A stretch of DNA of 64,000 nt from Bacteroidales bacterium (GTDB lineage: Bacteria; Bacteroidota; Bacteroidia; Bacteroidales; P3), in assembly GCA_024400495.1 (NCBI GenBank), contig JAKSMR010000001.1:124001-188000 (forward strand), written 5' to 3'. The notes under the pieces are model-generated. The model worked only from the letters and a program-made list of their open reading frames with translations. It ran no database searches and was not told the origin of the DNA. A program made the position numbers and the translations under genes. Shown piece by piece: positions 34,317-46,241 of the stretch (positions are counted from its first letter, which is position 1; each line of letters begins with the position of its first letter).

Positions 34317-35207
34317 TTAGAGTTCGGTGCCAGAAACGGCGGTGACCTCGGGGTTGATACGCTTAACCATTCCCTGGAGAGTGGTACCGGGACCTACCTC
34401 GATGAAGTTGGTAGCGCCGGCAGCAATCATATTCTGTACCGAGGCGGTCCAACGTACGGGAGCAGTAAGCTGGAGGTTAAGGTTGGCCTTGATCTGCTCG
34501 GGGTCTGTAACAGCCTGAGCGCAGACGTTCTGATAAACGGGGCAGATAGGAGCAGAGAACTGGGTCTTGCTGATAGCTTCACTCAGTTCAACACGTGCAG
34601 GCTCCATGAGAGGGCTGTGGAAAGCACCACCTACAGCAAGGGGGATAGCCTTACCACCGATCTCCTTGGCTTTGGCACAAGCAGCAGCCACACCTTCGAT
34701 AGAACCGGAGATTACAAGCTGACCGGGGGTATTATAGTTGGCGGGAACAACAACATCGTCGATTTCGGCGCAGAGCTTCTCAACAACATCGTCAGCGAGT
34801 TTCACAACAGCAGCCATAGTGGAGGGCTTGATTTCGCAAGCTTTCTGCATTGCGTTGGCACGAGCAGCAACAAGACGAAGACCGTCCTCAAAGCTCATAG
34901 CCTTGGCAGCTACGAGGGCGCTGAATTCGCCAAGAGAATGGCCTGCTACCATGTCGGGGGAGAACTTACCCTGGCTTTCGAGTGAGGCTGCGAGGATGAC
35001 AGAGTGGAGGAAAACGGCGGGTTGGGTAACCTTAGTCTGCTTCAGGTCCTCGGGAGTTCCTGAGAACATGACGTCAGTAATACGGAATCCGAGAATTTCG
35101 TTTGCTTTCTCAAACATTTCTTTGCATTGGGCGTTGCCTTCGTAGAGGTCTTTGCCCATACCTACAAATTGTGCTCCCTGTCCGGGGAACATGTAAACCT
35201 GTTTCAT
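34317..35207 (-). CDS. fabD: malonyl-CoA:ACP transacylase
   Basis: A 296-residue acyltransferase of type II fatty-acid synthesis that loads malonate onto acyl carrier protein. It begins MKQVYMFPGQGAQFVGMG. The nucleophile is Ser in AGHSLGEFSALVAA, with the Arg of LRLVAARANAMQ and the His of AVGGAFHSPLMEPA completing the site. Complete and of usual length. It lies 132 bp downstream of the DUF3467 gene and has its own terminator. No other fab gene is next to it. Confidence 0.96.
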   Translation of the reverse strand: MKQVYMFPGQGAQFVGMGKDLYEGNAQCKEMFEKANEILGFRITDVMFSGTPEDLKQTKVTQPAVFLHSVILAASLESQGKFSPDMVAGHSLGEFSALVAAKAMSFEDGLRLVAARANAMQKACEIKPSTMAAVVKLADDVVEKLCAEIDDVVVPANYNTPGQLVISGSIEGVAAACAKAKEIGGKAIPLAVGGAFHSPLMEPARVELSEAISKTQFSAPICPVYQNVCAQAVTDPEQIKANLNLQLTAPVRWTASVQNMIAAGATNFIEVGPGTTLQGMVKRINPEVTAVSGTEL

Positions 35208-35247
35208 AATGTATTCTTTCGGTTTGTTAGTAATCCTAGATGATTAA

Positions 35248-35290
35248 GGTGACCTCCAAAAATTAGTTTTTTCATCCATTAGAGGCTACC
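35248..35290 (+). repeat. 43-bp miniature inverted-repeat relic
   Basis: Begins GGTGACCTCCAAAAATTAG (35248-35266) and ends TTAGAGGCTACC (35279-35290). These ends resemble the terminal repeats of the elements at 10214 and 12313. The reverse complement of the right end matches the left at 9 of 12 positions. It lies upstream of fabD. Confidence 0.55.
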
Positions 35291-35339
35291 TTTTGAGAAT
35301 AGGAATAAGGCGAGGGCCTTCTCTTTATTCTCGCCGGAG

Positions 35340-35657
35340 CTATGCCCGTCCAAGAGGTGTGCCGCCACCATCGTACTTGATGGTGCCGCCTGCCTGTTGG
35401 GGCTCAATAATTTCGCCGAAGCTATCCTCGTACTTCTGAACATTGTCCATCAAAGCGCTAAGAAGACGCTTGGCATGGATAGGGTTCATTATCACGCGAC
35501 TGCGGATGATAGGGCGAGCAGTACCGGGAAGTATCTGACCGAAGTCGAGGGTGAACTCGGTGGGAGAATGGGTGATGACAGCGAGATTGCTGTAGGTTCC
35601 ATTAGCCACTTCGGGGGTAATATCAAGATCGAGATTATTGTCTTTTTCTTTGCTCAT
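35340..35657 (-). CDS. DUF3467 family protein
   Basis: A 105-residue protein of the DUF3467 family. Visible features are YSNLAVITHSPTEFTLDFGQ, the basic RPIIRSRVIMNPIHAKRLLS and an alpha-helical end (ALMDNVQKYEDSFG). No catalytic residue is known for the family. It lies downstream of rpoC, separated by the rpoC terminator, an arrangement that recurs in Bacteroidales. Function unknown. Confidence 0.88.
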   Translation of the reverse strand: MSKEKDNNLDLDITPEVANGTYSNLAVITHSPTEFTLDFGQILPGTARPIIRSRVIMNPIHAKRLLSALMDNVQKYEDSFGEIIEPQQAGGTIKYDGGGTPLGRA

Positions 35658-35673
35658 AGTGGTTGCTATTCAT

Positions 35674-35709
35674 TAAAAAAAATCCCCGGTACCTAAGTGC
35701 CGGGGATTT
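35674..35709 (-). terminator. terminator of rpoC (end of rplKAJL-rpoBC run)
   Basis: A 10-bp stem, AAATCCCCGG (35680-35689) with CCGGGGATTT (35700-35709), with partial extension into the loop. On the minus strand it is followed by about eight T residues. Confidence 0.92.
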
Positions 35710-35765
35710 GTATTGAGGATCATGTTTTCTTTCGATAAAAACCTCGGCCAAACAGAGTGTTTCCT

Positions 35766-38700
35766 CTATTTGTGCATTACGGATTCTACCTCTTTAGCAT
35801 TACCTACGGTGATGTTCTGGTATTCGCGGAGACCAGTACCTGCAGGAATGAGGTGACCTACGATCACGTTCTCCTTCATACCCTCGAGGTAGTCCTGCTT
35901 AGCGTTGATGGCTGCCTCGGTGAGTACCTTGGTGGTCTCCTGGAAGGATGCAGCGGAGATGAAGGACTTGGTCTGGAGGGAAGCGCGGGTAATACCCTGG
36001 AGGATCTGCTTAGCGGTGGCGGGCTTGGCATCGCGGGCTTCAATAAGCTTCATATCCTTACGACGAAGGATAGAGTTCTCGTCGCGGAGCTTGCGGGCAC
36101 TGATGATCTGACCGTTCTCAACGCCTTCGCTCTCACCCTTATCGACAACAACCTTCATGCCGAAGAGGCCGTCGTTGGTCTCGTGGAAGTCCATCTTGTT
36201 GACCAACTCGCCTTCGAGGAAACGGGTGTCGCCTGGATCTTCAATCTCAACCTTGCGCATCATCTGACGTACGATGATCTCAAAGTGTTTATCGTTGATC
36301 TTAACACCCTGGAGACGGTAAACTTCCTGAACCTCGTTAACGATGTATTCCTGAACCTTCATGGGGCCCTTTACAGCCAAAATATCGGCAGGAGTGATGG
36401 CGCCCTCGCAGAGAGGAGTACCCGCCTTCACATAGTCCTGATCCTGAGCAAGGATCTGCTTGGAGGTGGAGATGAGATAGGAGCGCTGTTCGCCAGTCTT
36501 GGAGGTGATGGTGATTTCGCGGTTATTACGTTTCAGTTTCTTAGCGATAGAAACGATACCGTCGATTTCGGCAACAACTGCGGGATCGGAGGGGTTACGT
36601 GCCTCAAAGAGCTCGGTAACACGGGGAAGACCACCGGTAATATCGCCAGCCTTACCGAAGGAACGAGGAATCTTGACCATGCTTTCGCCGGCCTTGATTT
36701 CCTGACCGTTCTCAACACCGATATGTGCACCAACGGGAAGGTCGTATTCCTTGAGGATATTGCCTTCCTCGTCGATAATATCAATAGCGGGATTGTTGTT
36801 GCGGGTACGGCTCTCGATGACAACCTTGTCCTGAAGTCCGGTCTGAGCATCGCTCTCAACACGGAAGGTGACGTTCTCAACAACATTCTTGAAAGAAATC
36901 TTACCAGTAGCCTCGGAGATGATGACTGCATTGTAAGGATCCCATTCGGCAATGAGGTCGCCCTTATGCATGATTTCGCCAGCAGACTTGAAGAGCTTGG
37001 AACCATAGGGGAGCAGAGCGGAGAAAAGGGTAACGTCGGTCTTTTCGTCGACGATACGCATTTCGGCAGAACGACCCATAACGATCTGATAGCTGGTGCC
37101 ATCGCTTTCGGTATAGGGGAGTGAACGGAGCTCGTCGATTTCAAGACGACCTTCGTGGCGTGCCTGAATAGAGGAATTGGTACCGATGTTACCACCAGCA
37201 ACACCACCAACGTGGAAGGTACGGAGGGTAAGCTGAGTACCAGGTTCACCAATAGCCTGTGCGGCGATCACGCCGACAGCTTCGCCTTTCTGAACCATCT
37301 TGCCGGTAGCAAGGTTGCGGCCGTAGCACTTGGCGCAGACGCCATGCTTGGCCTCGCAGGTGAGCACGGAACGGATTTCCACTTCTTCGATGCCAGCGTC
37401 TTCAATACGCTTAGCAATGACTTCTGTGATCTCCTCGCCAGCGGGAACAATCATCTCACCGGTCTGAGGATCGTAGATGTCGTGGACGGAGGTGCGACCG
37501 AGGATACGGTCAGCAAGAGTTACAACGATATCCTCACCTTTCTTGAGAGCGGTAGTGGGAAGGCCACGGAGAGTGCCGCAGTCTTCTTCGTGGATGATAA
37601 CGTCGTGAGCAACGTCAACAAGACGACGGGTAAGGTAACCGGCGTCGGCAGTCTTCAGTGCGGTATCGGCAAGACCCTTACGAGCACCGTGGGTAGAGAT
37701 AAAGTACTCCTGAACGGTAAGACCTTCCTTGAAGTTGGAAAGAATAGGGTTCTCGATAATTTCGTTACCGGTAGCACCAGCCTTCTGAGGCTTAGCCATA
37801 AGACCACGCATACCTGAGAGCTGACGGATCTGCTCCTTGCTACCACGGGCACCGGAGTCGTACATCATGAAGATGGGGTTGAAACCTTGGTTGTCGGCCT
37901 TGAGGTGTTTCATCAAGGTCTCGGTGAGCTGGTTGTTGGTGTTGGTCCAGATATCGATAACGTGGTTGTAACGCTCGTTGTTGGTGATAAGACCCATACC
38001 GTACTGCATGAGCACCTCTTCTACCTCTTCGTTGGCCTTGGTTACGAGACCCTCTTTCTCGGCAGGAATAAGGACGTCGCCAAGGTTGAAGGAGAGACCA
38101 CCACGGAATGCCTGACGATAACCCATATTCTTGATATCGTCAAGGAACTTAACGGTAGTCGAGTTGCCGCAAGTTGCGAAGAGAGAACCAATGATGTCAC
38201 GAAGTGCCTTCTTACCAATAAGCATATTGATATAACCATAGTCGTTGGGAACGAGCTGGTTGAAGATTACGCGACCCACGGTAGTGCGAAGACGGTTGGT
38301 CTTGATGAAATGGCCGTTGGCGTCAACGATGGGGTTGCCATCCTTGTCGCGGCGGATCTCAAACTCGGTACGGCTGCGCTGAGCTATTTCTGCCTCGCTA
38401 GCGCAATCGATATCGGTAAGGAGGTTGCCATTCTTATCTTTTATGACTTCTGCAAAAGTCTTGTCAGTCTTAACAAAGTCGTACTCATCGCGGCCCTCGA
38501 ACTCGCGGAGGCGAACGGTGATACAAGCATTGAGGGCCACACGCTTCTCGTTGTATGCCATGATAACTTCCTCAGCAGAGTAGAAGTTGAGGCCTTCGCC
38601 TTTAACAACTTCAGTCTCGACAGAGCGACGGGGCTTGGTCATGTAATACAGACCAAGTACCATATCCTGCGAAGGTACTGCGATAGGAGCACCGTTGGCG

Positions 38701-40241
38701 GGGTTGAGCACGTTGTGGCTGGAGAGCATGAGGATCTGGGTCTCAAGAACAGCAGCATTACCCATAGGTACGTGTACTGCCATCTGGTCACCATCGAAGT
38801 CGGCGTTAAAACCGGTACAAACCAGAGGGTGCAGACGGATAGCCTTACCTTCTACCAGCTTAGGCTGGAACGCCTGGATACCCAGACGGTGGAGGGTAGG
38901 AGCACGGTTGAGCATGACGGGGTGACCCTTGAGGATATTCTCGAGGATTTCCCATACAACGGGATCCTTACGGTCAACAATACGCTTAGCGCTCTTCACG
39001 GTCTTAACGAGACCACGCTCGAGCATCTTGCGGATAATAAAAGGTTTGAAGAGCTCAGAAGCCATATCCTTAGGAAGGCCACACTCGTGCATCTTCAGCT
39101 CGGGACCTACAACGATTACAGAACGACCAGAGTAGTCAACACGCTTACCGAGGAGGTTCTGACGGAAACGGCCCTGCTTACCCTTGAGGGAGTCGGAGAG
39201 AGACTTGAGAGAACGATTGCCGTCGCTCTTCACGCTGCTAACCTTGCGGGAGTTGTCAAACAGAGAGTCGACTGCTTCCTGAAGCATTCGCTTCTCGTTA
39301 CGCATAATTACATCAGGAGCCTTAATCTCTACGAGACGTTTCAGACGGTTGTTACGGATGATAACGCGACGATAGAGTTCGTTGATGTCGGAGGTGGCGA
39401 AACGGCCACCATCCAGAGGAACGAGAGGACGAAGATCGGGAGGGATGACGGGGATAATCTTCATAATCATCCACTCAGGACGGTTGTCCATACCACGCTC
39501 CTGCATACGGCGCTGGGAATCGCGGAAGGATTCAACAATATTCAGGCGCTTCAGGCAGTCCTGCTTGCGCTGATTGGAAGTCTCCTTGGATGCGCGGTCG
39601 CGGAGTTCATAGGAGAGCTTGTCAAGATCCAGTTCGCAAAGAAGAGGATAAAGAGCTTCGGCACCCATGCCAGCGATGAACTTGTCGGGATCGCTGTCGT
39701 CAAGCTGTGCGTTCTCAATGGGGAGAGCCTCGGTGATAGCATAGAACTCTTCCTCGGTAAGGAGGTCGTATTTCTTAACGGGGTTCTCGTTGAGAGTAGC
39801 AATACCGGGCTGGATAACTACATATTTCTCGAAATAGATAACCTGCTCGAGTTTCTTGCTAGGAATATCAAGAAGAGTACCGATCTTGTTGGGGAGGGAA
39901 CGGAAGAACCAAATATGAGCTACAGGTACAGTAAGCTCAATGTGGCCCATACGTTCGCGACGTACTTTCTTTTCGGTTACCTCAACGCCACAACGGTCGC
40001 AGACAATGCCTTTGTAACGGATACGTTTGTATTTTCCGCAGTTGCACTCCCAGTCGCGGGTAGGACCGAAAATGCGCTCGCAGAAGAGACCATCGCGCTC
40101 GGGCTTGTAGGTACGGTAGTTCACCGTTTCGGGTTTGGTAACCTCACCATAGGAACGCTTCTTGATGGACTCGGGAGAGGCCAAGCTTACGGTAATCGAA
40201 TTGAAATCGTTTTTTATCTGAGATTCTTGTTTAAATGCCAT
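35766..40241 (-). CDS. rpoC: RNA polymerase beta-prime subunit
   Basis: A 1491-residue beta-prime subunit, longer than the 1407 of E. coli. It has the N-terminal zinc ribbon ([20 protein letters not shown]), the rudder and lid region [16 protein letters not shown] (here [16 protein letters not shown]), the catalytic [15 protein letters not shown], the trigger-loop area ([20 protein letters not shown]) and the second zinc site ([13 protein letters not shown]). All are intact. It is transcribed after rpoB across a 122-bp gap and ends at a strong terminator. Confidence 0.98.
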   Translation of the reverse strand: MAFKQESQIKNDFNSITVSLASPESIKKRSYGEVTKPETVNYRTYKPERDGLFCERIFGPTRDWECNCGKYKRIRYKGIVCDRCGVEVTEKKVRRERMGHIELTVPVAHIWFFRSLPNKIGTLLDIPSKKLEQVIYFEKYVVIQPGIATLNENPVKKYDLLTEEEFYAITEALPIENAQLDDSDPDKFIAGMGAEALYPLLCELDLDKLSYELRDRASKETSNQRKQDCLKRLNIVESFRDSQRRMQERGMDNRPEWMIMKIIPVIPPDLRPLVPLDGGRFATSDINELYRRVIIRNNRLKRLVEIKAPDVIMRNEKRMLQEAVDSLFDNSRKVSSVKSDGNRSLKSLSDSLKGKQGRFRQNLLGKRVDYSGRSVIVVGPELKMHECGLPKDMASELFKPFIIRKMLERGLVKTVKSAKRIVDRKDPVVWEILENILKGHPVMLNRAPTLHRLGIQAFQPKLVEGKAIRLHPLVCTGFNADFDGDQMAVHVPMGNAAVLETQILMLSSHNVLNPANGAPIAVPSQDMVLGLYYMTKPRRSVETEVVKGEGLNFYSAEEVIMAYNEKRVALNACITVRLREFEGRDEYDFVKTDKTFAEVIKDKNGNLLTDIDCASEAEIAQRSRTEFEIRRDKDGNPIVDANGHFIKTNRLRTTVGRVIFNQLVPNDYGYINMLIGKKALRDIIGSLFATCGNSTTVKFLDDIKNMGYRQAFRGGLSFNLGDVLIPAEKEGLVTKANEEVEEVLMQYGMGLITNNERYNHVIDIWTNTNNQLTETLMKHLKADNQGFNPIFMMYDSGARGSKEQIRQLSGMRGLMAKPQKAGATGNEIIENPILSNFKEGLTVQEYFISTHGARKGLADTALKTADAGYLTRRLVDVAHDVIIHEEDCGTLRGLPTTALKKGEDIVVTLADRILGRTSVHDIYDPQTGEMIVPAGEEITEVIAKRIEDAGIEEVEIRSVLTCEAKHGVCAKCYGRNLATGKMVQKGEAVGVIAAQAIGEPGTQLTLRTFHVGGVAGGNIGTNSSIQARHEGRLEIDELRSLPYTESDGTSYQIVMGRSAEMRIVDEKTDVTLFSALLPYGSKLFKSAGEIMHKGDLIAEWDPYNAVIISEATGKISFKNVVENVTFRVESDAQTGLQDKVVIESRTRNNNPAIDIIDEEGNILKEYDLPVGAHIGVENGQEIKAGESMVKIPRSFGKAGDITGGLPRVTELFEARNPSDPAVVAEIDGIVSIAKKLKRNNREITITSKTGEQRSYLISTSKQILAQDQDYVKAGTPLCEGAITPADILAVKGPMKVQEYIVNEVQEVYRLQGVKINDKHFEIIVRQMMRKVEIEDPGDTRFLEGELVNKMDFHETNDGLFGMKVVVDKGESEGVENGQIISARKLRDENSILRRKDMKLIEARDAKPATAKQILQGITRASLQTKSFISAASFQETTKVLTEAAINAKQDYLEGMKENVIVGHLIPAGTGLREYQNITVGNAKEVESVMHK

Positions 40242-40312
40242 TTTCTTTTCGTGTTTGTGATTAGTGATAGGTGATTAGTGGTTGGTTGTACTTTGCTTGA
40301 GTGGTGAGTAAG

Positions 40313-40364
40313 GAATGGGGCAAGGGGACCTACCCCATTCGCTATTCGCTATTCACTATTCAAC
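40313..40364. repeat. hairpin and 7-bp tandem repeat in the rpoB-rpoC gap
   Basis: GAATGGGG (40313-40320) pairs with CCCCATTC (40333-40340). It runs straight into four 7-bp units, ATTCGCT, ATTCGCT, ATTCACT and ATTCAAC (40337-40364), the last touching the rpoB stop codon. A second short repeat, GTGATTAGTGATAGGTGATTAGTGG, lies at about 40257-40281. Confidence 0.7.
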
Positions 40365-43300
40365 TAATCGAAGGTTACCTCAAGACCTAAGCCGCGTAAT
40401 TCGTGAACAAGCACGTTGAACGACTCGGGAATACCAGGAGTGGGCATATTGTCGCCCTTAACGATGGATTCGTATGCTTTAGCACGACCCATAACGTCGT
40501 CGGACTTAACAGTAAGAACTTCCTGCAGTACGTTGGCAGCACCATAAGCCTCGAGTGCCCAGACCTCCATCTCACCGAAACGCTGACCACCAAAGTTGGC
40601 TTTACCGCCGAGAGGCTGCTGGGTGATGAGGGAGTAAGGTCCGATGGAACGAGCATGCATCTTTTCGTCCACAAGGTGGTGGAGTTTAAGCATGTAGATG
40701 TAACCAACTGTAGCGGGCTGGTCGAAACGCTCACCGGTCTCACCATCGTAGAGGTAGGTACGGCCGTTTGCGGGCAAGCCAGCTTCTGCCATGTAACCGT
40801 TAATCTGCTCAAGGGTAGCACCATCGAAAATGGGGGTCTTGAAACGTTTGTCAAGAACCTTGCCTGCCCAACCGAGAACGGTTTCATAAATCTGACCTAA
40901 GTTCATACGAGAAGGCACACCCAGAGGATTCAGTACGATATCAACAGGAGTACCGTCGGCGAGGAATGGCATATCCTCGGCACGTACAATCTTAGAAACA
41001 ATACCCTTGTTACCATGGCGACCTGCCATCTTATCACCTACACGGAGTTTGCGCTTGATAGCAATGTAGACTTTAGCCATCTGGACGATTCCGCTGGGGA
41101 GGTCATCACCAATGGTGAGGGCAAATTTGTTACGTGTGAAGCGACCGTTGATCTCGCGTGCCTTAATACTATAATTATTAAGGAGCTCACGGATCATTGC
41201 ATTGGTCTCTTTATCATTGGTCCACTTGGAGGCACTGATTTCGTCGTAGTTGAGGGACTGGAGTGCCTTAACGGTGAACTTATCTTTCTTGTGAATACGT
41301 TCTACTTTATGAATATCGTAAACACCATTGGAAGTCTTGCCTTGGAGAATGATAAGCAGACGGTCGATGAGTTTCTCCTTGAGGTCTGCCATCTCGTTCT
41401 TGAATTCCTGCTCGGGACCGGCAAGAAGTTCCTTCTCGCGAGCCTTCTGCTTGCGGTCGCGGATGATCTTCGCAAAAAGTTTCTTGTCGATAACAACGCC
41501 ACGAACCGAAGGAGGAACCTTGAGGGAAGCGTCCTTGACATCTCCAGCCTTATCGCCGAATATAGCGCGGAGCAACTTCTCTTCGGGAGTGGGATCGCTC
41601 TCACCCTTAGGCGTGATCTTACCGATGAGGATATCGCCTTCCTTAACCTCAGCACCGATACGAATGATACCATTCTCGTCGAGATCCTTGGTGGCATCGG
41701 AACTTACGTTGGGGATATCTCTAGTGAGCTCCTCATTACCGCGCTTGGTTTCGCGGACTTCGAGAGTGAACTCTTCAATATGTACAGAGGTGAAAATATC
41801 TTCCTTAACTACGCGCTCGCTGATAACGATAGCATCCTCGTAGTTGTAACCTTTCCAAGGCATGAAGGCAACCTTCATATTGCGACCCAATGCGAGTTCA
41901 CCATTCTGGGTAGCATAGCCTTCGCAAAGTACCTGACCCTTCTTTACCTTGTCACCTTTGCGCACGATAGGACGCAGGTTGATGGCTGTTGTATGGTTGG
42001 TACGCTGGTATTTGGTGAGACGATACTCGTGTACGTCGTCCTCGAAAGAAACGAGACGATCTTTTTCCGTACGCGCGTGACGTATTACTATTTTAGTAGA
42101 GTCAACATATTCTACAACGCCATCAGCCTCAGCATTGAGAAGAACTCGGGAGTCCTCTGCAACGCTCTGCTCGATACCGGTGCCTACAATAGGAATCTCG
42201 GGGTTGAGCAGAGGAACGGCCTGGCGCATCATGTTCGAACCCATAAGTGCACGGTTAGCATCGTCGTGCTCCAAGAAGGGGATAAGTGATGCTGCGATAG
42301 ATGCAATCTGGTTCGAAGCGATGTCCATGAGGTCAACTTCTTCGGGAGAAACGATGGGGAAGTCGGCCTGACGGCGAGCCTTAACCTTGGCGTCAAGGAT
42401 CTTGCCATCTTCATCCTGGTGGGTGGTAGCCTGTGCAACAGTCTTGTTCTCTTCGTTCTCGGCGGTGAAGTACTCAGGTGCCTCGTTAAGGATTACCTGA
42501 CCGTTCACTACCTTACGATAAGGAGTCTCGATAAAACCAAGGCTGTTGATCTTTGCATATACACTCAAAGAGGAGATAAGACCGATGTTAGGTCCTTCAG
42601 GAGTCTCGATAGTACAGAGACGGCCATAGTGAGTGTAGTGTACGTCACGTACCTCGAAACCTGCACGCTCGCGGGAGAGACCGCCAGGACCGAGGGCGGA
42701 GATACGGCGTTTGTGGGTAATCTCAGCCAGAGGATTGGTCTGATCCATAAACTGAGAAAGCTGGTTGGTACCAAAGAAGGAGTTGATTACCGACGAAAGA
42801 GTCTTGGCATTGATCAGCTCCGTAGGAGTAAAGACCTCGTTATCGCGTACATTCATACGTTCACGGATAGTACGAGCCATACGTGCCAAACCCACGCTGA
42901 ATTGGGAAGACATCTGCTCGCCTACTGTGCGTACGCGACGGTTGGACAAGTGGTCAATATCGTCTACATCAGCCTTCTGGTTGATGAGCTCTATAAGATA
43001 TTGAATAATAGAGGTGATGTCAGTCTGGGTAAGCACACGTACTTCCTCAGGGACATCAAGGTTGAGTTTAGTATTGATCTTGTAGCGACCTACATCACCC
43101 AGGTCATAGCGTTTGTCGGAGAAGAAGAGCTTCTCGATGATGCCACGTGCAGTTTCCTCGTCTGGTGGCTCTGCGTTACGCATCTGACGATAGATGTATT
43201 CCACAGCTTCCTTGGCGTTATTGGCTGTGTCTTTCTTCAGGGTGTTGTAAATTACAGAATAATCCACACCATCGCGGTTCTCTGTTTTAACCAGGATGGT

Positions 43301-44167
43301 TTTTATATCGAGTTCGAGAATCTGTTCGATATTCTCTTCGGTAAGTTCAACATCGCGTTCGATAACCACTTCGGTACGTTCCATGGAAACTACCTCGCCG
43401 GTATCTTCGTCAACGAAGTCTTCTACCCAGCTGTCGACAACACGGGCAGCAAGTTTCTTACCTACAACTTTTTTCAAGTTTGCTTTGGTCACCTTAACTT
43501 CTTCAGCAAGATGGAAGATGTCGAGGATGTCCTTGTCCGACTCATATCCGATAGCACGGAGGAGAGTGGTGATGGGGAGTTTCTTCTTACGGTCGATGTA
43601 AGCATACATCACATTGTTGATGTCGGTTGTGAATTCCATCCATGACCCACGGAAGGGGATAATACGAGCCGAATAGAGCTGAGTACCGTTGGAATGGAAC
43701 TGGGTGCCGAAGAATACTCCGGGGGAACGGTGCAGCTGGGATACAACTACGCGTTCGGCGCCATTGATTACGAAAGTGCCCTTGGGGGTCATGTAAGGGA
43801 TCATGCCCAAATATACAGGCTGTTCAATGGCTTGGAATTCCTCGTTCTCGGGATCGTTGCAAGAAAGTTTCAGTTTGGCTTTCAAGGGAACGCTATAGGT
43901 GAGACCACGCTCGATACACTCCTCGATAGAATAACGGGGAGGATCGATGAAGTAGTCGAGGAATTCGAGAGTGAAATTATTGCGAGCATCTGAAATCGGG
44001 AAATTCTCATTGAAGACCTTGTAGAGACCCTCGTTGTTACGATTATCGGGGTTGGTCTCAATCTGGAAGAAGTCCTTGAACGATTTAATCTGGATATCGA
44101 GGAAATCTGGATAGTCAAATTTGCGAACAGATGCAAAATTTACGACTGTGGGTTGTTTTTGTGCCAA
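40364..44167 (-). CDS. rpoB: RNA polymerase beta subunit
   Basis: A 1267-residue beta subunit, of the length usual in Bacteroidales. The rifampicin-binding cluster reads [20 protein letters not shown] then [13 protein letters not shown]: the residues equivalent to E. coli Asp516, His526 and Ser531 are all wild type, so no target-site rifampicin resistance is predicted. The conserved [26 protein letters not shown] and C-terminal [14 protein letters not shown] are present. It follows rplL across a 245-bp gap with a large hairpin and precedes rpoC. Confidence 0.98.
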   Translation of the reverse strand: MAQKQPTVVNFASVRKFDYPDFLDIQIKSFKDFFQIETNPDNRNNEGLYKVFNENFPISDARNNFTLEFLDYFIDPPRYSIEECIERGLTYSVPLKAKLKLSCNDPENEEFQAIEQPVYLGMIPYMTPKGTFVINGAERVVVSQLHRSPGVFFGTQFHSNGTQLYSARIIPFRGSWMEFTTDINNVMYAYIDRKKKLPITTLLRAIGYESDKDILDIFHLAEEVKVTKANLKKVVGKKLAARVVDSWVEDFVDEDTGEVVSMERTEVVIERDVELTEENIEQILELDIKTILVKTENRDGVDYSVIYNTLKKDTANNAKEAVEYIYRQMRNAEPPDEETARGIIEKLFFSDKRYDLGDVGRYKINTKLNLDVPEEVRVLTQTDITSIIQYLIELINQKADVDDIDHLSNRRVRTVGEQMSSQFSVGLARMARTIRERMNVRDNEVFTPTELINAKTLSSVINSFFGTNQLSQFMDQTNPLAEITHKRRISALGPGGLSRERAGFEVRDVHYTHYGRLCTIETPEGPNIGLISSLSVYAKINSLGFIETPYRKVVNGQVILNEAPEYFTAENEENKTVAQATTHQDEDGKILDAKVKARRQADFPIVSPEEVDLMDIASNQIASIAASLIPFLEHDDANRALMGSNMMRQAVPLLNPEIPIVGTGIEQSVAEDSRVLLNAEADGVVEYVDSTKIVIRHARTEKDRLVSFEDDVHEYRLTKYQRTNHTTAINLRPIVRKGDKVKKGQVLCEGYATQNGELALGRNMKVAFMPWKGYNYEDAIVISERVVKEDIFTSVHIEEFTLEVRETKRGNEELTRDIPNVSSDATKDLDENGIIRIGAEVKEGDILIGKITPKGESDPTPEEKLLRAIFGDKAGDVKDASLKVPPSVRGVVIDKKLFAKIIRDRKQKAREKELLAGPEQEFKNEMADLKEKLIDRLLIILQGKTSNGVYDIHKVERIHKKDKFTVKALQSLNYDEISASKWTNDKETNAMIRELLNNYSIKAREINGRFTRNKFALTIGDDLPSGIVQMAKVYIAIKRKLRVGDKMAGRHGNKGIVSKIVRAEDMPFLADGTPVDIVLNPLGVPSRMNLGQIYETVLGWAGKVLDKRFKTPIFDGATLEQINGYMAEAGLPANGRTYLYDGETGERFDQPATVGYIYMLKLHHLVDEKMHARSIGPYSLITQQPLGGKANFGGQRFGEMEVWALEAYGAANVLQEVLTVKSDDVMGRAKAYESIVKGDNMPTPGIPESFNVLVHELRGLGLEVTFD

Positions 44168-44342
44168 GGTATAAAAATTTTTAAGTTAGCGAAAGGCGTT
44201 CTTCGTTCAGCGTTGGAGTGTTTCTCTTGGGAATCATTTTGGCGGCAGGTGTTGCGCGCCTTCAGCGTGTATGTTACTAATCGGGCTTGTGCGAAATAAT
44301 AACTCTTTATATAACCCCCGCGAGAATAGGTAGCATAGCAAC

Positions 44343-44386
44343 AAGGAATAGGCTCTCCGACATTGTGGTCGGAGGCCCTATTCCTT
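44343..44386 (-). promoter_or_regulatory. long hairpin between rplL and rpoB
   Basis: A 19-bp stem with two mismatches, AAGGAATAGG..TCCGAC (44343-44361) with GTCGGA..CCTATTCCTT (44368-44386), and a six-base loop. On the minus strand no U-tract follows. The position matches where E. coli has an attenuator and an RNase III site that set the ribosomal-protein to polymerase ratio. Confidence 0.75.
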
Positions 44387-44412
44387 AGGTAGGGTTATTA
44401 ATTAAGAACTAA

Positions 44413-44793
44413 TTATTTAACCTCAACCTCTGCGCCAGCCTCTTCGAGGGCTTTCTTCAGAGAGTCAGCTTCGTCTTTGGAAACGCCTTCCTTAACGGGT
44501 TTGGGAGCGTTGTCAACGAGCTCTTTGGACTCTTTGAGACCGAGAGAAGCGAGGTCCTTAACAGCCTTTACAACGGCGAGTTTCTTGGTTGCATCGGGAA
44601 CAGCCTTAAGAATAACGTCGAAGGAGGTCTTTTCCTCAGCAGCAGCAGCACCAGCAGCGGGAGCAGCAGCAACTGCAACAGCAGCAGCAGCGGGTTCAAT
44701 ACCGTACTCTTCTTTCAGAACGTCAGCGAGTTCTTTTACTTCTTTAACGGTTAAGTTAACTAATTCTTCAGCGATAGCTTTAATATCTGCCAT
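44413..44793 (-). CDS. rplL: 50S ribosomal protein L7/L12
   Basis: A 126-residue stalk protein. The N-terminal dimerisation helices ([20 protein letters not shown]) are joined by an Ala-rich hinge ([19 protein letters not shown]) to the factor-binding C-terminal domain ([39 protein letters not shown]). It binds L10 as dimers and recruits elongation factors. Downstream of rplJ by 99 bp. Confidence 0.98.
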   Translation of the reverse strand: MADIKAIAEELVNLTVKEVKELADVLKEEYGIEPAAAAVAVAAAPAAGAAAAEEKTSFDVILKAVPDATKKLAVVKAVKDLASLGLKESKELVDNAPKPVKEGVSKDEADSLKKALEEAGAEVEVK

Positions 44794-44892
44794 GACTATA
44801 ATTTTTTAAATGTTTTACAAATTGGTTTTTAATGTGGTCTTATGACCATTTTATTGCTTTGGCTTGTTGGAGGTAGCCACACCTTGTTTAGC

Positions 44893-45423
44893 TTATTCAG
44901 CTCTTTCCGATAATGTTTCGAGAACACCACAGATGGTGCCACCAGCATTCTGAAGGCCGGAAACAACATTCTTGATGGGGGACTGAAGGAGAGCGACAAC
45001 GTCGGCGATGAGCTCGTTCTTGGACTTGATGTTAACAAGTGCGTCGAGGTGCTGTTCACCAACATAGAAGCATTCTTCAACGTAAGCAGCTTTGAGGATG
45101 GGCTTGGCAGCCTTCTTCTCAGCGGTGCGGAACTCCTTGATAAGTTTGGCAGGAGCGTTGTTAACGTTCGAAAGCATTATGCAGGTCTCACCCTTGATTG
45201 CGGGGAAAAGCTCGGAGTAATCGAAACCGCTCTTTTCCATAGCCTTAATGAGAAGGGTGTTCTTGACCACGGTCAGCTTCACTTCTTTGCGGAAAGCAGC
45301 GCGACGCAGTTTGCTGGTCAGCACGGAATCCAGACCGCCCATATCAGCGATATAGAGGTGGGGATATGCTTTGATCTCTTCGCACAAAGAATCAATAAGC
45401 TGTTCTTTCTGTTCTTTTCTCAT
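44893..45423 (-). CDS. rplJ: 50S ribosomal protein L10
   Basis: A 176-residue stalk-base protein. It begins MRKEQKEQLIDSLCEEIKAY and has LRRAAFRKEVKLTVVKNTLL and a C-terminal helix for L7/L12 binding. It anchors L7/L12 dimers to 23S rRNA. It lies 56 bp after rplA. Confidence 0.97.
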   Translation of the reverse strand: MRKEQKEQLIDSLCEEIKAYPHLYIADMGGLDSVLTSKLRRAAFRKEVKLTVVKNTLLIKAMEKSGFDYSELFPAIKGETCIMLSNVNNAPAKLIKEFRTAEKKAAKPILKAAYVEECFYVGEQHLDALVNIKSKNELIADVVALLQSPIKNVVSGLQNAGGTICGVLETLSERAE

Positions 45424-45479
45424 AATGATTTTCTTACTTGAATTGAGATTTGAGGTATTCCCTCTAATCTAAGGGTTTG

Positions 45480-46175
45480 TTACAAGGTAGCGACTTTGGT
45501 ATCAACCTTAACGCCAGGACTCATAGTGGAGGAAACGGTGATGCTCTTCACATAGGTACCCTTAGCGGCAGCAGGTTTCAGCTTGATGATGGCGTTGAGA
45601 ACTTCGCGTGCGTTGTCGACGATCTTTGCATTCTCGAAGCTGCATTTAGCAACTGCGGTGTGAATGATACCGAATTTGTCAACCTTGAAGTCGATCTTAC
45701 CAGCTTTAGCTTCTTTGATAGCTTTGCCGATTTCCATAGTAACGGTGCCAGTTTTGGGGTTGGGCATCAGACCACGAGGACCGAGGATACGAGCCACCTT
45801 ACCCAGTTTAGGCATACAGGAAGGCATGGTTACAACAACATCTACGTCCGTCCAACCGCCTTGAATCTTGGTCACGTATTCGTCGAGACCAACATAGTCA
45901 GCTCCGGCTGCCTTAGCTTCTTCTTCCTTATCAGGAGTTACGATAGCGAGGACGCGAACGGTCTTACCAGTACCGTGAGGAAGGGTAACAGAACCACGTA
46001 CCATCTGGTTGGCCTTACGAGGGTCAACGCCGAGGCGTACATCGAGGTCGAAACTAGCGTCGAACTTGGTGTAGGTGATGTTCTTTACTACCTCAACAGC
46101 CTGCTCGAGGGTAAACACCTGAGTCTTGTCGAATTTAGCAAAGGCTTCTTTTTGTTTCTTAGTGAGTTTTGCCAT
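45480..46175 (-). CDS. rplA: 50S ribosomal protein L1
   Basis: A 231-residue protein. Conserved parts are [36 protein letters not shown] and [20 protein letters not shown]. It forms the mobile L1 stalk at the ribosomal E site and may repress its own mRNA, as in other bacteria. Confidence 0.98.
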   Translation of the reverse strand: MAKLTKKQKEAFAKFDKTQVFTLEQAVEVVKNITYTKFDASFDLDVRLGVDPRKANQMVRGSVTLPHGTGKTVRVLAIVTPDKEEEAKAAGADYVGLDEYVTKIQGGWTDVDVVVTMPSCMPKLGKVARILGPRGLMPNPKTGTVTMEIGKAIKEAKAGKIDFKVDKFGIIHTAVAKCSFENAKIVDNAREVLNAIIKLKPAAAKGTYVKSITVSSTMSPGVKVDTKVATL

Positions 46176-46241
46176 GATTAAATTTGTTTGCGGTCACCGC
46201 ACTTTTGATCGTGCTACCGCGTTAAATGATTTTAATGTTAA

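Noticed and set aside
42690-42800. Possible rifampicin-resistance change in rpoB
   Set aside because: The residues equivalent to Asp516, His526 and Ser531 are all wild type.
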